From NCBI RefSeq assembly GCF_039566955.1, contig NZ_CP154796.1, positions 6,324,001-6,388,000 on the forward strand: DNA of 64,000 nt. Direction: 5' to 3'. The position numbers and the translations under genes were made by a program. The DNA comes from Micromonospora sp. DSM 45708. GTDB taxonomy: Bacteria > Actinomycetota > Actinomycetes > Mycobacteriales > Micromonosporaceae. The notes under the pieces were generated by a model. It was not told the origin of the DNA and ran no database searches. It saw only the letters and a program-made list of their open reading frames with translations. Positions 34,551 through 42,665 of the stretch are shown here, piece after piece; within the stretch, counting starts at the first letter, position 1, and every line of letters starts with the position of its first letter.

Positions 34551-35066
34551 ATGGGACAGGAGATGGCCGATCCGGATGAGGTCCGGCAGGAGTCCGACCG
34601 TTTCTCCCTCCGCAGCAGCATCCTCGTCCCGGCGTCCGGCGAGCGGGCGTACGCCGTCTTCACCGGCGCGCTGGCCGACTGGTGGGTCCGCGAGTACACC
34701 TGGTCCGGGCCGGAGGCGCTGGCCGGGCTCGGGGTCGAGCCGAGGGCCGGCGGCATGCTCTACGAGATCGGCCCGTACGGCTTCCGCACCGACTGGGGCC
34801 GGGTGCTGACCTGGGATCCGCCCCGCCGGCTGGTGTTCACCTGGCAGATCGGGCCGGACCGGGTGCCGGTGCCGGACCCGGCCCGGGCCAGCGAGGTGGA
34901 GGTGCTCTTCCACCCGGAAGGCCCCGACTCGACCCGGGTGGACGTCGAGCACCGTTACTTCGACCGGCACGGCTCGGCCGCCGAGGGCTACCGCGAGGCG
35001 CTCACCGCCGGCTGGCAGGAGCTGCTCTGCCGCTACCTGGCGACGGTCGCCCGGACCACCGACTGA
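34551..35066 (+). CDS. SRPBCC (START-like) / Aha1-type protein
   Basis: 171 residues. It shows the activator-of-Hsp90-like SRPBCC pattern: SSILVPASGERAYAVFTGALADWW, GGMLYEIGPYG, WDPPRRLVFTWQI and EGYREALTAGWQELL. The hydrophobic cavity binds small ligands or partners, but none is implied by the neighbourhood. Start ATG 34551; an internal ATG (34563) is also possible. The 165-base region shared with the divergent low-complexity gene probably holds both promoters. Confidence 0.85.
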   Translation: MGQEMADPDEVRQESDRFSLRSSILVPASGERAYAVFTGALADWWVREYTWSGPEALAGLGVEPRAGGMLYEIGPYGFRTDWGRVLTWDPPRRLVFTWQIGPDRVPVPDPARASEVEVLFHPEGPDSTRVDVEHRYFDRHGSAAEGYREALTAGWQELLCRYLATVARTTD

Positions 35067-35088
35067 CCGGCCGCCACCCGAGCGCGGG

Positions 35089-35793
35089 TCAGCCGGCGAT
35101 GCCCGGGCTCGCGCCGGTACCGCTCAGTCCGGTGCCACCGAGGTCGGCCCGACGGCCCGCGGCGGCGCCCGGGCCGAAGCCACCACCGGCGAGCCGGCGA
35201 CGCGGGGCGGTACGCAGTCGCGGGTACACCTCGGCGAGCCGGCGTTGGACGCGGTCGGAGCGGTCCGCGAGCACCAGCGTCATCGAGGGCACGCCGGCCT
35301 CGGCGGCGGCGCCGGCCTCGGCCGCGCGCAGCCGCTCGGCGACCACCTGGGCGAAGCCGGCCAGCCAGGCGCGCCGGAACGCGGCCGGGTGCTCCCCGAC
35401 CGGCACGGCGGCCCCGGCCAGTCCGTGCGCCGCCTGGACCAGCAGCGAGGTGAAGAGCAGCTCGACCCGTTCCAGGTCGCTGGCGAAGCCGAACAGGTGC
35501 ATGGCGAAGCCGTTGCCCTGGCGGCGGCGGACGCAGCGGCACCGCAACGGGTCGGCGACGGCGGCGAGCAGGCCGGCCTTGTCCCGGGCGTACGGGGCGA
35601 CCACCTCGACCGTCCGGTCGCCGACCGGGTCGCCGGCCGGTTCACGGGCGGCGAGCAGCGCCCGGTCGACGCCGTACCGGGCGATCAGCTCGGTGGCCTT
35701 GGCCATGAACGTGGCCGCCTCGGCGGGGGTGCAGGCCGGGTCCTCGGCCTGGGCGAGCAGCTTGCGCACCTTGCTGAGCATCGCCTCGGACAT
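35089..35793 (-). CDS. DUF2786 protein
   Basis: 234 residues. The N-terminal KVRKLLAQAEDPACTPAEAATFMAKATELIARYGV is the DUF2786 signature helix pair. The middle resembles a zinc-metalloprotease-like scaffold (VELLFTSLLVQAAH), but no HExxH is visible, so it may not be catalytic. The C-terminal 30 residues are Gly-rich and likely flexible. It is followed on the same strand by no close partner, and the upstream 35827 gene is 33 bases away. Confidence 0.8.
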   Translation of the reverse strand: MSEAMLSKVRKLLAQAEDPACTPAEAATFMAKATELIARYGVDRALLAAREPAGDPVGDRTVEVVAPYARDKAGLLAAVADPLRCRCVRRRQGNGFAMHLFGFASDLERVELLFTSLLVQAAHGLAGAAVPVGEHPAAFRRAWLAGFAQVVAERLRAAEAGAAAEAGVPSMTLVLADRSDRVQRRLAEVYPRLRTAPRRRLAGGGFGPGAAAGRRADLGGTGLSGTGASPGIAG

Positions 35794-35826
35794 CAGTCAG
35801 GGGTACCACAACGGCGCGGCGCGCGG

Positions 35827-36216
35827 TCAGTCCTCCCGGCTGCGCAGCGTGGCGATGGTCGAGCCGGCGAGCGTGAGCAGGCAGTCGGGCAACAGTCCGT
35901 CGGCGGCTGCCGCACCGAACAGCGCCTCGCCGGTGTCGGCGTCGTCGTTGGCGTACGCACTGACGAAACGGGCCACCCAGCGGGTGTCGTAGTCGGCCTG
36001 GTCGATGCCGGGGAAGTCGAGCGCGGCGGCGCCCGCCGGGGCGTCGTCGCCGAGCATGGTGGCGGCCAGGCACCAGGCCACCCCGTACGCACCGGCCAGC
36101 CCGGAGCGGTCCACCACCGCGTCGAAGGCGCCGACCACGCCGGCGCCGTCGCCGGCCAGTGCCGAACGGAGCACGGCGGTCGCGTCGTCCAGCGTCTGCT
36201 GTGCGTCATCGGTCAC
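35827..36216 (-). CDS. Conserved hypothetical acidic protein
   Basis: 129 residues, strongly acidic (about pI 4), with helix-rich Ala/Asp content (LDDATAVLRSALAGDGAGVVGAFDAVVD, then FPGIDQADYDTRWVARFVSAY). No motif is recognisable. I placed the start at GTG 36216; the ribosome site is weak and alternatives (ATG 36258 or 36318) exist. Being on the same strand and 33 bases before the DUF2786 gene, it may be its operon partner. Confidence 0.6.
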   Translation of the reverse strand: MTDDAQQTLDDATAVLRSALAGDGAGVVGAFDAVVDRSGLAGAYGVAWCLAATMLGDDAPAGAAALDFPGIDQADYDTRWVARFVSAYANDDADTGEALFGAAAADGLLPDCLLTLAGSTIATLRSRED

Positions 36217-36382
36217 CTGCGGAACTGTAAGGCCGGGGGTCAAGCGGTGACCCGTCATCAGCATGTCGATCACTGAGGGTGATACCCGCAGTCGGGGTGC
36301 CGACGGAGCCCGGTCCACAGTCCCACGTGCCGCACCGGCACGCTAATGTGCGCAGCGGACCTTCGCCGGAGGAAGGACGACC

Positions 36383-37720
36383 ATGCTTGGAAATCGCACG
36401 TCGCGCGCGGCCCTGTCCATGGCCTGCGCGGCGCTCCTGCTCGCTACCAGCGCCTGCGGGAGCGACGAGCCGAAAGACGCGGGCACCACCCAGGTCCGCC
36501 TCTACGGCACCGACGGCAACATGCAGAACTCCTTCGCCGCGGAACTCAAGGACCGGGCGAATCTTCTCAACGGCATGAAGGGCACCACCCCGCTCACGCC
36601 GCTGCCGGAGAGCTTCAAGGAACGGCTACGCAACGTCAATCCGAAGCTGACCGACTTCCTCTACTCGGCCGAGTCGTACGACGCCGTGGTGATCAGCGCG
36701 CTGGCGGCCCAGCTCGCCGGCACCACCGCGCCGGCCGAGATCGCCCGGCAGATCGTCGGCGTGACCACCGGCGGCCAGCGCTGCGACGAGGTGGCGGCCT
36801 GCCTCCAGCTCGCCCGCGCCGGCCAGGACCTGGAGTACCGGGGTGTGTCGCTGACCCGGGCCGGTTTCACCGACAACGGCGAGCCGGCCACCGCCAGCTA
36901 CGGCACGCTGCACTTCGACAACCAGCAGCTCGACGACGCGAAGACCGAGTTCGTCGGCGCCGGCGAGGAGTCCGGGGCGAGCACCAAGTCGCCGCCGCGT
37001 GGTCGTAAGCCCCGCGCCGGCAAGGCGAAGGACGCCCCGCTGGTGCTCGGCGGCCTGCTGCCGAAGACCGGTGACCTGGCGCTGGCGTACCCGCCGATGG
37101 CCGCCGCGGTCACGCTCGCGATAAACGAGATCAACGCCGGCGGTGGGGTGCTCGGCGAGCCGGTGAAGTTCATCGAGGGCGACGACGGCACGAACCCGGC
37201 GGTGGCGAAGGCGACCGTGGCGGCGCACGTCGCCCAGGGCGTCCCGGTCATCATCGGTGCCGGCGCGTCCGGCATCTCCCGCGCGGTGCTGCCGGACGTG
37301 GTGGCCGCCGGGCGGATCCTCTTCTCGCCGTCGAACACGGACGCGGGCCTGAGCACCGTGGACGACAAGGGGCTCTACTTCCGCACCGCCCCGCCGGACA
37401 GCCTCCAGGGCCGCGCGCTGGCCGACGTGATGCTGCGGGACGGTCCCCGCAAGATCGTGCTCCTGGCCCGTAAGGACTCCTACGGCGAGGGTCTCCAGGA
37501 GAACGTCCGGGCCGAGTTGGAGAAGGCCGGCGTCGGGGCGGACCGGGTCAAGCTGCTGACCTACGCGCCGCCGGCCGACCCGAAGACGCCTGTCGACTTC
37601 ACCGGCATCGCCGGCGACATCAAGAGCTTCGGCCCGGAGGCCGTGCTGGTGATCGGTTTCGGTGAGTCGGCGACCGCGATCACCGCGCTGGCCGACGCCG
37701 GGGTGCCGATCCGGAACTGA
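36383..37720 (+). CDS. Substrate-binding lipoprotein, Peripla_BP_6 type, apparently circularly permuted
   Basis: 445 residues. A lipoprotein signal (Cys25) is followed by what is normally the C-terminal half of a Leu/Ile/Val-type binding protein: YGTDGNMQNSF, LLNGMKGTTPL, DFLYSAESYDAVVI (about 40-105) and the end-strand ASYGTLHFD (about 171-179). A Lys/Arg/Pro linker (200-218) leads to the normal N-terminal half (LVLGGLLPKTGDLA, NEINAGGGVLGEPV, GAGASGISRAVLPDV), ending at ALADAGVPIRN, exactly where the first half would continue. No permease or ATPase is adjacent, so it is an orphan. It may bind amino acids or act as a sensor. Confidence 0.82.
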   Translation: MLGNRTSRAALSMACAALLLATSACGSDEPKDAGTTQVRLYGTDGNMQNSFAAELKDRANLLNGMKGTTPLTPLPESFKERLRNVNPKLTDFLYSAESYDAVVISALAAQLAGTTAPAEIARQIVGVTTGGQRCDEVAACLQLARAGQDLEYRGVSLTRAGFTDNGEPATASYGTLHFDNQQLDDAKTEFVGAGEESGASTKSPPRGRKPRAGKAKDAPLVLGGLLPKTGDLALAYPPMAAAVTLAINEINAGGGVLGEPVKFIEGDDGTNPAVAKATVAAHVAQGVPVIIGAGASGISRAVLPDVVAAGRILFSPSNTDAGLSTVDDKGLYFRTAPPDSLQGRALADVMLRDGPRKIVLLARKDSYGEGLQENVRAELEKAGVGADRVKLLTYAPPADPKTPVDFTGIAGDIKSFGPEAVLVIGFGESATAITALADAGVPIRN

Positions 37721-37734
37721 GCCCGTTCGGGCAT

Positions 37735-37770
37735 CGAGGGCCGCACCGGGACGTTCCGGTGCGGCCCTCG
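37735..37770. terminator. Bidirectional terminator-like hairpin
   Basis: A 15-base perfect stem (37735-37749 / 37756-37770) with a 6-base loop sits between the ends of the binding-protein and enoyl-CoA hydratase genes, which converge here. No T-tract on either side, but the position fits termination of both. Confidence 0.65.
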
Positions 37771-37782
37771 GCGTGCCGCGGC

Positions 37783-38526
37783 TCAGCGGGCCCGGCGTCG
37801 GTCCAGGAACTCGGTCATCCGCCGGTGCTTCTCCTCGTCCTCGAAGAGCACCGCCTGGCTCAGCAGGTCGAGCTGCGGGTGCGCGGCCGGCGGCGCGTCC
37901 ACCGCCAGCTTGGTCAGCCGCAGCGCCAGCGCCGAGCCCTTGGCCATCTCGTCGAGCAGGCCGTGTGCGGTGGGCAGCAGCTCCGCCGGGTCGGCCACCA
38001 CGCGGTTCACCAGGCCGATCCGCAGCGCCTCGTCGGCGTCCACCCGCCGGCCGGTGAAGAGCAGCTCCTTGGCCCGGGCCTCGCCGATCAGGGCCGGCAG
38101 CCGGTAGGTCGCGCCGGCGCCGGCCAGGATGCCCAGCCGCACCTCGGGCTGGCCGAAGACGGCACGGTCCGTGCACACCCGAAGATCGCAGGCGTACGCC
38201 AGCTCGGCGCCGCCGCCCAGCGCCGGGCCGTCGACCGCGGCCACGGTGGGCATCGGCAGCGCCCGGATGCGGGCGAAGACACCCTGGTTGATGGCGGCCA
38301 GCGCGTCCAGCCGGCCGCGCTCGCGGAGCTGCCCGATGTCGGCCCCGCCGGCGAAGACGCCCGCCGCCCCGCCGGTGAGCAGCATCAGCCGGGGGCGGGC
38401 CTCCAGCTCGGCGCAGACGGCGTGCAGTTCGCCGACCAGGTCGGCGTCGATCGCGTTGCGCTTCTCCGGTCGGTCCAGCGTGACGACGAGCCGGTCCGGC
38501 AGCTCCTCGATCCGCAGCCCGCTCAT
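37783..38526 (-). CDS. Enoyl-CoA hydratase
   Basis: 247 residues. It has the classical crotonase features: LDRPEKRNAIDADLV, oxyanion-hole GVFAGGADIGQL and GPALGGGAELAYACDLRV, and the catalytic pair region FGQPEVRLGILAGAGATYRL with both Glu positions (E-x-x-L-G-I). Its ATG overlaps the stop of the 3-hydroxyacyl-CoA dehydrogenase gene, so the two consecutive beta-oxidation steps are co-translated. It probably hydrates enoyl-CoA esters in fatty-acid or aromatic degradation. Confidence 0.9.
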   Translation of the reverse strand: MSGLRIEELPDRLVVTLDRPEKRNAIDADLVGELHAVCAELEARPRLMLLTGGAAGVFAGGADIGQLRERGRLDALAAINQGVFARIRALPMPTVAAVDGPALGGGAELAYACDLRVCTDRAVFGQPEVRLGILAGAGATYRLPALIGEARAKELLFTGRRVDADEALRIGLVNRVVADPAELLPTAHGLLDEMAKGSALALRLTKLAVDAPPAAHPQLDLLSQAVLFEDEEKHRRMTEFLDRRRAR

Positions 38527-39380
38527 TGCTTCCCGCCGTCCGTCCAGGTGTAGAAGCCCTGCCCGGACTTCTTGCCCAGCTTCCCGGCGGCGACCATCTC
38601 CACCAGCAGCGGCGGCGGCGCGAACCGGTCCCCGTACGCGGCCTGGAGCGTGCGCGCGATGTCGAGTCGGACGTCCAGCCCGACCAGGTCGGTCAGCTCC
38701 AGCGGACCGACCGGGTGCCGGTAGCCGAGCACCATCGCCTTGTCGATGTCGGCCGGGGCGGCCACCCCGTCGGCCACCATCCGGATCGCCTCCAGGCCGA
38801 GCGTGACGCCGAGCCGGGAGGTGGCGAAGCCGGGCATGTCGCGTACCACGACGGGGTCCTTGCCCAGCCGGCCGGCCAGCGCGACCGCCGCCCCGGTGGT
38901 CTCCGGCGCGGTGGCCGCGCCGACCACGACCTCCAGCAGCGCCATCGCCCAGACCGGGTTGAAGAAGTGCAGCCCGAGGAAGTCCGCCGGGCGGTCCAGC
39001 CCCTCGGCCAGCTCGGCGATCGGGATGCTGGAGGTGTTGCTGCCCAGCAGCGCCGGCCGGCGGCCCTCGGCCTGGCGGAGCACGGCCCGCTTGAGGTCGA
39101 GCCGCTCCGGCACCGCCTCCACGATGACGTCCGGCCCCTCGGCCACCTCGGTCAGCCCGGTCCGCAGGGTCACGCGCACCCGATTGGCGGTGGCCGCCTC
39201 GGCGGTCAGCTTCCCCCGCTGCACGGCGCGGTCCCACAGCTCGCCGAGCCGCCGGACCGCGTCGGCTCCCCGGTCGGGGTCCACCTCGACCAGCTCGACC
39301 GCGTACCCGGCGCCGGCCGCCGCGTACGCGATGCCGAGGCCCATGGTGCCGGCCCCGACGACCACAAAACGACCACTCAT
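38523..39380 (-). CDS. 3-hydroxyacyl-CoA dehydrogenase
   Basis: 285 residues. The N-terminal NAD motif VVVGAGTMGLGIAYAAAGAGY, the catalytic His in FLGLHFFNPV and the second conserved NTSSIPI and LGKDPVVVRDMPGF strands are standard. A C-terminal HCDH domain (GPLELTDLVGLDV) ends in GKKSGQGFYTW. It oxidises 3-hydroxyacyl-CoA (3-hydroxybutyryl-CoA type). It is the first gene of a two-gene operon with the hydratase. Confidence 0.93.
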   Translation of the reverse strand: MSGRFVVVGAGTMGLGIAYAAAGAGYAVELVEVDPDRGADAVRRLGELWDRAVQRGKLTAEAATANRVRVTLRTGLTEVAEGPDVIVEAVPERLDLKRAVLRQAEGRRPALLGSNTSSIPIAELAEGLDRPADFLGLHFFNPVWAMALLEVVVGAATAPETTGAAVALAGRLGKDPVVVRDMPGFATSRLGVTLGLEAIRMVADGVAAPADIDKAMVLGYRHPVGPLELTDLVGLDVRLDIARTLQAAYGDRFAPPPLLVEMVAAGKLGKKSGQGFYTWTDGGKQ

Positions 39381-39542
39381 CGTGTCCCCTCGCCGCGGCG
39401 GTGGCGCGCGGGGTCTCCACCGCGCCGGGCCGGCCGCTCGCTCGTCCTGGATGCGACCCTATGCAGGGCGGCTCCGTCGGGCATGCGTGGGGGCCGGGCG
39501 GATGGGGTAAAGGTCGCCGTCAACGCCGAAGGAAGGAACGAG

Positions 39543-39830
39543 ATGAGTCAGGCACCGGAGAGCGCGGAGCGCACCGAGACGGTCGAGACGCGCGGTGACG
39601 AGCGGGTGGACCTGCTTCGTGCGGACACCAACAACGACGGCAAGACCGACGTGTGGGTGGTGGACACCGACGGCGACGGCAAGGCCGACCTGTTCCAGTT
39701 CGACACCGACGGCGACGGCAAGGTGGACATCACCATGGTCGACATCGACGAGGACGGCACGCCGGACGAGGTGGTCGACGGCGACGGTGGCCTCCCGCCC
39801 GAGGAGACCGCGCCCACCGTCCAGGTCTGA
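39543..39830 (+). CDS. Cytoplasmic calcium-repeat (thrombospondin-3/dockerin-like) protein
   Basis: 95 residues, mostly four tandem acidic units of the Dx[DN]xDGxxD type: DTNNDGKTDVW, DTDGDGKADLF, DTDGDGKVDIT, DIDEDGTPDEV, spaced about 12 residues. Such loops bind calcium in EF-hand-like or TSP3-like fashion. There is no signal peptide or membrane segment, unusual because these repeats are normally extracellular. A good ribosome site (AAGGAA) precedes ATG 39543. It may buffer or sense calcium in the cytoplasm. Confidence 0.82.
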   Translation: MSQAPESAERTETVETRGDERVDLLRADTNNDGKTDVWVVDTDGDGKADLFQFDTDGDGKVDITMVDIDEDGTPDEVVDGDGGLPPEETAPTVQV

Positions 39831-39833
39831 GAG

Positions 39834-39885
39834 GTAAGGAGGGGCCCCTTCTTATCGCGTACGCGATAGGAGGGGCCCTTCCTAA
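39834..39885. repeat. Dispersed-type palindromic element
   Basis: A perfect 14-base palindrome ATCGCGTACGCGAT (39855-39868) is flanked by two imperfectly inverted copies of a GGAGGGGCCC-type arm (about 39834-39854 and 39869-39885). It starts immediately after the calcium-repeat gene stop. Arms containing AAGGGGCCCCTT-like cores are, as I recall, frequent dispersed repeats in Micromonospora and Salinispora intergenic regions. It likely also ends transcription of the converging genes. Confidence 0.65.
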
Positions 39886-40661
39886 CGCCTCAGCTCGAGC
39901 GTGGCGAGGTAGTAGGGGCGGTCCGTCGTGTCCACGTCGGTCAGTCGCCACGGGGAGTCGTGGACCAGCTCGGCGAACTCGTCGGGCGAGCACACCAGGT
40001 AGTCGAACCAGTCGGTGCCGAGCAGCCGGTAGCGCAGTCGCAGCCGGAGCTGCCCGCCGAGCCGGCCACGTCGCCGGTTCGCCTCGTGGTAGCCGGTGTG
40101 GACCGGGTCGGTGGTGCCGTACGGGTCGGTGCCGTGCGCGATCACCCGCGCCCCGGGGCGGGCCAGCGCGGCGAGCGCGGCCAGCAGCGCGGGGGCCCGC
40201 TCCCGCCCCTCGAACAGGCCGAGGTTGTTGCCGAGCAGCAGGAACGTGTCGTAGCGCCGGCCGTCCGCGACGTGCTCGTCGACGGTGCTGTGCACCAGCT
40301 CGCGGACACCCCGGTGACGGCTGACGCGCAACGCGCCGAGCGAGGTGTCCAGCCCGGTGACCGGCACGCCGCGCTCCTGGAGGTGCAGTGCGATCCGGCC
40401 GGCGCCGACCCCGACGTCGAGCACGTGGCCGTGCACCCGGTCGACCGCCCGGTGGTCGTGCGGCTGCCACCGCTGCGGCGGGTCCAGGTAGTGCCCGGCG
40501 GGCGCGCCGTTGACCAGCCCGTCGTCCCGTTCGATGATCTCGATGACCGGCCGCGGCAGCCGGCCGCCGGCCAGCGGCCGGGGCCCGATCCCGGTGGCCA
40601 CCGCGTACGCGTCGCGGATCATCTCGCCGAACACGTCGCCGATCGTGGGTTCCCCGGTCAT
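39882..40661 (-). CDS. SAM-dependent methyltransferase
   Basis: 259 residues. The SAM-binding motif I is GHVLDVGVGAGRIALHLQERG (about 78-98), followed by acidic strand GLDTSLGAL and motif IV FLLLGNNLGLFEG. There is an 80-residue N-terminal segment without known motifs. It resembles class I small-molecule methyltransferases, but the substrate is unknown. ATG at 40661; it diverges from the PPOX gene over a 52-base gap. Confidence 0.85.
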   Translation of the reverse strand: MTGEPTIGDVFGEMIRDAYAVATGIGPRPLAGGRLPRPVIEIIERDDGLVNGAPAGHYLDPPQRWQPHDHRAVDRVHGHVLDVGVGAGRIALHLQERGVPVTGLDTSLGALRVSRHRGVRELVHSTVDEHVADGRRYDTFLLLGNNLGLFEGRERAPALLAALAALARPGARVIAHGTDPYGTTDPVHTGYHEANRRRGRLGGQLRLRLRYRLLGTDWFDYLVCSPDEFAELVHDSPWRLTDVDTTDRPYYLATLELRR

Positions 40662-40713
40662 GGGTGCACGCTATCGGGGCTCGGCGACGCCGTGGCAGCC
40701 GTATCCTGGCGGC

Positions 40714-41112
40714 GTGACCGACCTGGACCGCCTGGCGGCGGAGAAGTACGTCCTGCTCACCACGTTCCGAAAGGACGGCCGGCCGGTGCCGACGCCGGTG
40801 TGGGCCGTGCGCGACGGCGACGCGCTGGCGGTGTGGACGGTGTCCGACTCCGGCAAGGTGAAGCGGATCCGGCGGGACGGCCGGGTCACGGTGGCCCCGT
40901 GCGACGTGCGGGGCCGCCCGCACGGCGAGGCGGTGCCGGGGCACGCGACGATCGACGACCCGGAGAGCACGCGCCGGGTCCGGGGGCTGCTCAAGCGCAA
41001 GTACCGGCTGATCGGCCGGTTGAGTTTGCTGGGCAGCCGGTTGCGTCGGGGCGAGGGCGGCACAGTGGGGCTGCGGATCGTGCTGGCCTCGCCGACCGCC
41101 GGACACGATTGA
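40714..41112 (+). CDS. PPOX-class (F420/FMN split-barrel) protein
   Basis: 132 residues from GTG. LAAEKYVLLTTFRKDGRPVPTPVW is the typical start of flavin/F420-binding split beta-barrels of the pyridoxamine-phosphate-oxidase superfamily, with RVTVAPCDVRGRPHGEAV and LLKRKYRLIGRL later. The family uses F420H2 or FMN in actinomycetes to reduce small molecules; the specific substrate is not known. Confidence 0.85.
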   Translation: MTDLDRLAAEKYVLLTTFRKDGRPVPTPVWAVRDGDALAVWTVSDSGKVKRIRRDGRVTVAPCDVRGRPHGEAVPGHATIDDPESTRRVRGLLKRKYRLIGRLSLLGSRLRRGEGGTVGLRIVLASPTAGHD

Positions 41113-41183
41113 GGGCGGCGGATCGTCGCTGTCGCGACGTCCCACCGCCCCTGATCGGAACGCTTGAGAGATCGTCCGGGTCG

Positions 41184-41393
41184 TCAGTCCCCCTGACGCT
41201 GCTGGGGGATCTGCCCCTGCAGCAGGGCCCGAACCTCCGATTCGCGGTAACGGCGGTGGCCGCCCAGGGTCCGGATGGCGCTGAGCTTGCCAGCCTTGGC
41301 CCACCGGGTCACCGTCTTCGGGTCGACACGGAACATCGACGCCACCTCGGCCGGTGTGAGTAGCGGCTCGGGTTCGTGCGTTCGCGATGCCAT
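41184..41393 (-). CDS. bldC: BldC developmental regulator
   Basis: 69 residues. A single MerR-like winged helix: LLTPAEVASMFRVDPKTVTRWAKAGKLSAIRTLGGHRRYRESEVRALL. Length and motif match Streptomyces BldC, which binds direct-repeat DNA and controls the switch to reproductive growth. ATG 41393 (AGGAG with good spacing) is preferred over an in-frame ATG at 41456. It sits next to the genes that flank it in Streptomyces, as I recall that neighbourhood (DUF8083-like, vdh). Confidence 0.95.
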   Translation of the reverse strand: MASRTHEPEPLLTPAEVASMFRVDPKTVTRWAKAGKLSAIRTLGGHRRYRESEVRALLQGQIPQQRQGD

Positions 41394-41649
41394 CGGGGTC
41401 ACTCCTCCACATGTATAGACATCGGCCGGGGTCCCGCCGGCCGACGCGTCTCCCATGGTCCGGCTAGTCCCCGATGTCCGACATGGGCCGAACGGCTGAA
41501 GGTCCCTAGACGGACGGATGAACCATGCCCGATTTTTACGACTTTTACACAGCAGAAACTACCTTATTCGGACTCATGATCACGGTTCGTGATGCGTCAA
41601 CTACGAGACACTCTCATATCCCATACCCTGAAGTAGGGCAAACTGGGCG
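41394..41649. promoter_or_regulatory. AT-rich intergenic region upstream of bldC
   Basis: 256 bases containing a stretch (about 41525-41640) much richer in A+T than its surroundings, with runs such as GATTTTTACGACTTTTACA. No gene is seen. It lies just upstream of bldC (minus strand) and downstream of the DUF8083-like gene stop, so it is the expected bldC promoter region and may carry multiple regulatory sites. Confidence 0.55.
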
Positions 41650-42489
41650 TCAATTACAGCGTTCTAGAAGTTGCACCGCACGCCACCGAGCCACCAGCTT
41701 GTCGTACGCCGCCGAGGCCTCCTCGGCCTCGCCCCGGGACAACCCGGCAAGACCCGCCGCGACCAGCTCGGTCGAGTCGTCGGCGGTCAGCGTCTCGTCC
41801 GGCAGCAGTTGCACCAGGCCGCCGTAGTCCAGCTCCACCACCGAGCGCGGGTGGAACTCCTCCAACCAGCGGGCGGCCTCCTCGACCGCCTCGGTGATCG
41901 GCGCCTCCCCGATCGACTTGCGCAGCACCGACAGCGCCCGGGACGAGCGGCGGCGCGCCTTGGAGATCTCCGTGCGGTAGCGCAGCGCGCGTCGCTCCGG
42001 CTCGGTGACCAGGTGCCGCTCACCGGCCTCGAACAGCACGAACCAACGCAGCGGCACACCCCAGGTGGCGACCTGCTCGTGGACCCGGGGCACGCCGTGC
42101 TCCAGCACGCGCGCCCCGCTGCGCCAATCCTCCACCACCGCCTTGGCCTGACCGGCCAGGACCGGCGGCACGAACGCGTCGGCGAGCACCGGGGGCACGC
42201 CGTCGCGGGCGCTCAACGCCGCCTCGGCGACCCGGATCCGCAGGTTCCACGGGCAGACCAGCAGCGTGTCGTCGGCCTCCAGGACGTACGCCTCGTCGGG
42301 CAGGTCGGGCAGGCGGGTCCAGCCCGCGCCGAGCGCCTCGATCACCGAGGTGCGCTGCCGGCCCGGCCCCTCCAGCGGGGCGATCGCACGGCCCTCGCTG
42401 ACGTACCGGCGCCAGTACGACTGCCGGTCCCGGTCGAAGGCGGTCAGCGGCTCGTACACGCGCAGGTATGAAGCGAAGAGCGACGGCAC
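41650..42489 (-). CDS. DUF8083-like conserved actinomycete protein
   Basis: 279 residues from GTG 42489 with GGGAGG eight bases upstream. It contains [21 protein letters not shown] near the start and long helical regions ([37 protein letters not shown]). I recognise no enzymatic motif. It occupies the same position between bldC and vdh as in Streptomyces (recalled, not checked), so it may have a linked, still unknown role. Confidence 0.85.
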   Translation of the reverse strand: MPSLFASYLRVYEPLTAFDRDRQSYWRRYVSEGRAIAPLEGPGRQRTSVIEALGAGWTRLPDLPDEAYVLEADDTLLVCPWNLRIRVAEAALSARDGVPPVLADAFVPPVLAGQAKAVVEDWRSGARVLEHGVPRVHEQVATWGVPLRWFVLFEAGERHLVTEPERRALRYRTEISKARRRSSRALSVLRKSIGEAPITEAVEEAARWLEEFHPRSVVELDYGGLVQLLPDETLTADDSTELVAAGLAGLSRGEAEEASAAYDKLVARWRAVQLLERCN

Positions 42490-42665
42490 GGCGCGATCCT
42501 CCCACGAGACGGGACCGTCCGTCGCCGCCGTCACACCGGCGGCGTGACGTGCGCGACAGTACGGTTCCGGCCGATATTAGGCTCAATGGCACCGGCACCA
42601 TCCCGCCGGCGTGCCACCGAAGGTTCCGCGCCCCACAAGGGCGCACACCGACACAGGAGTCAGCC

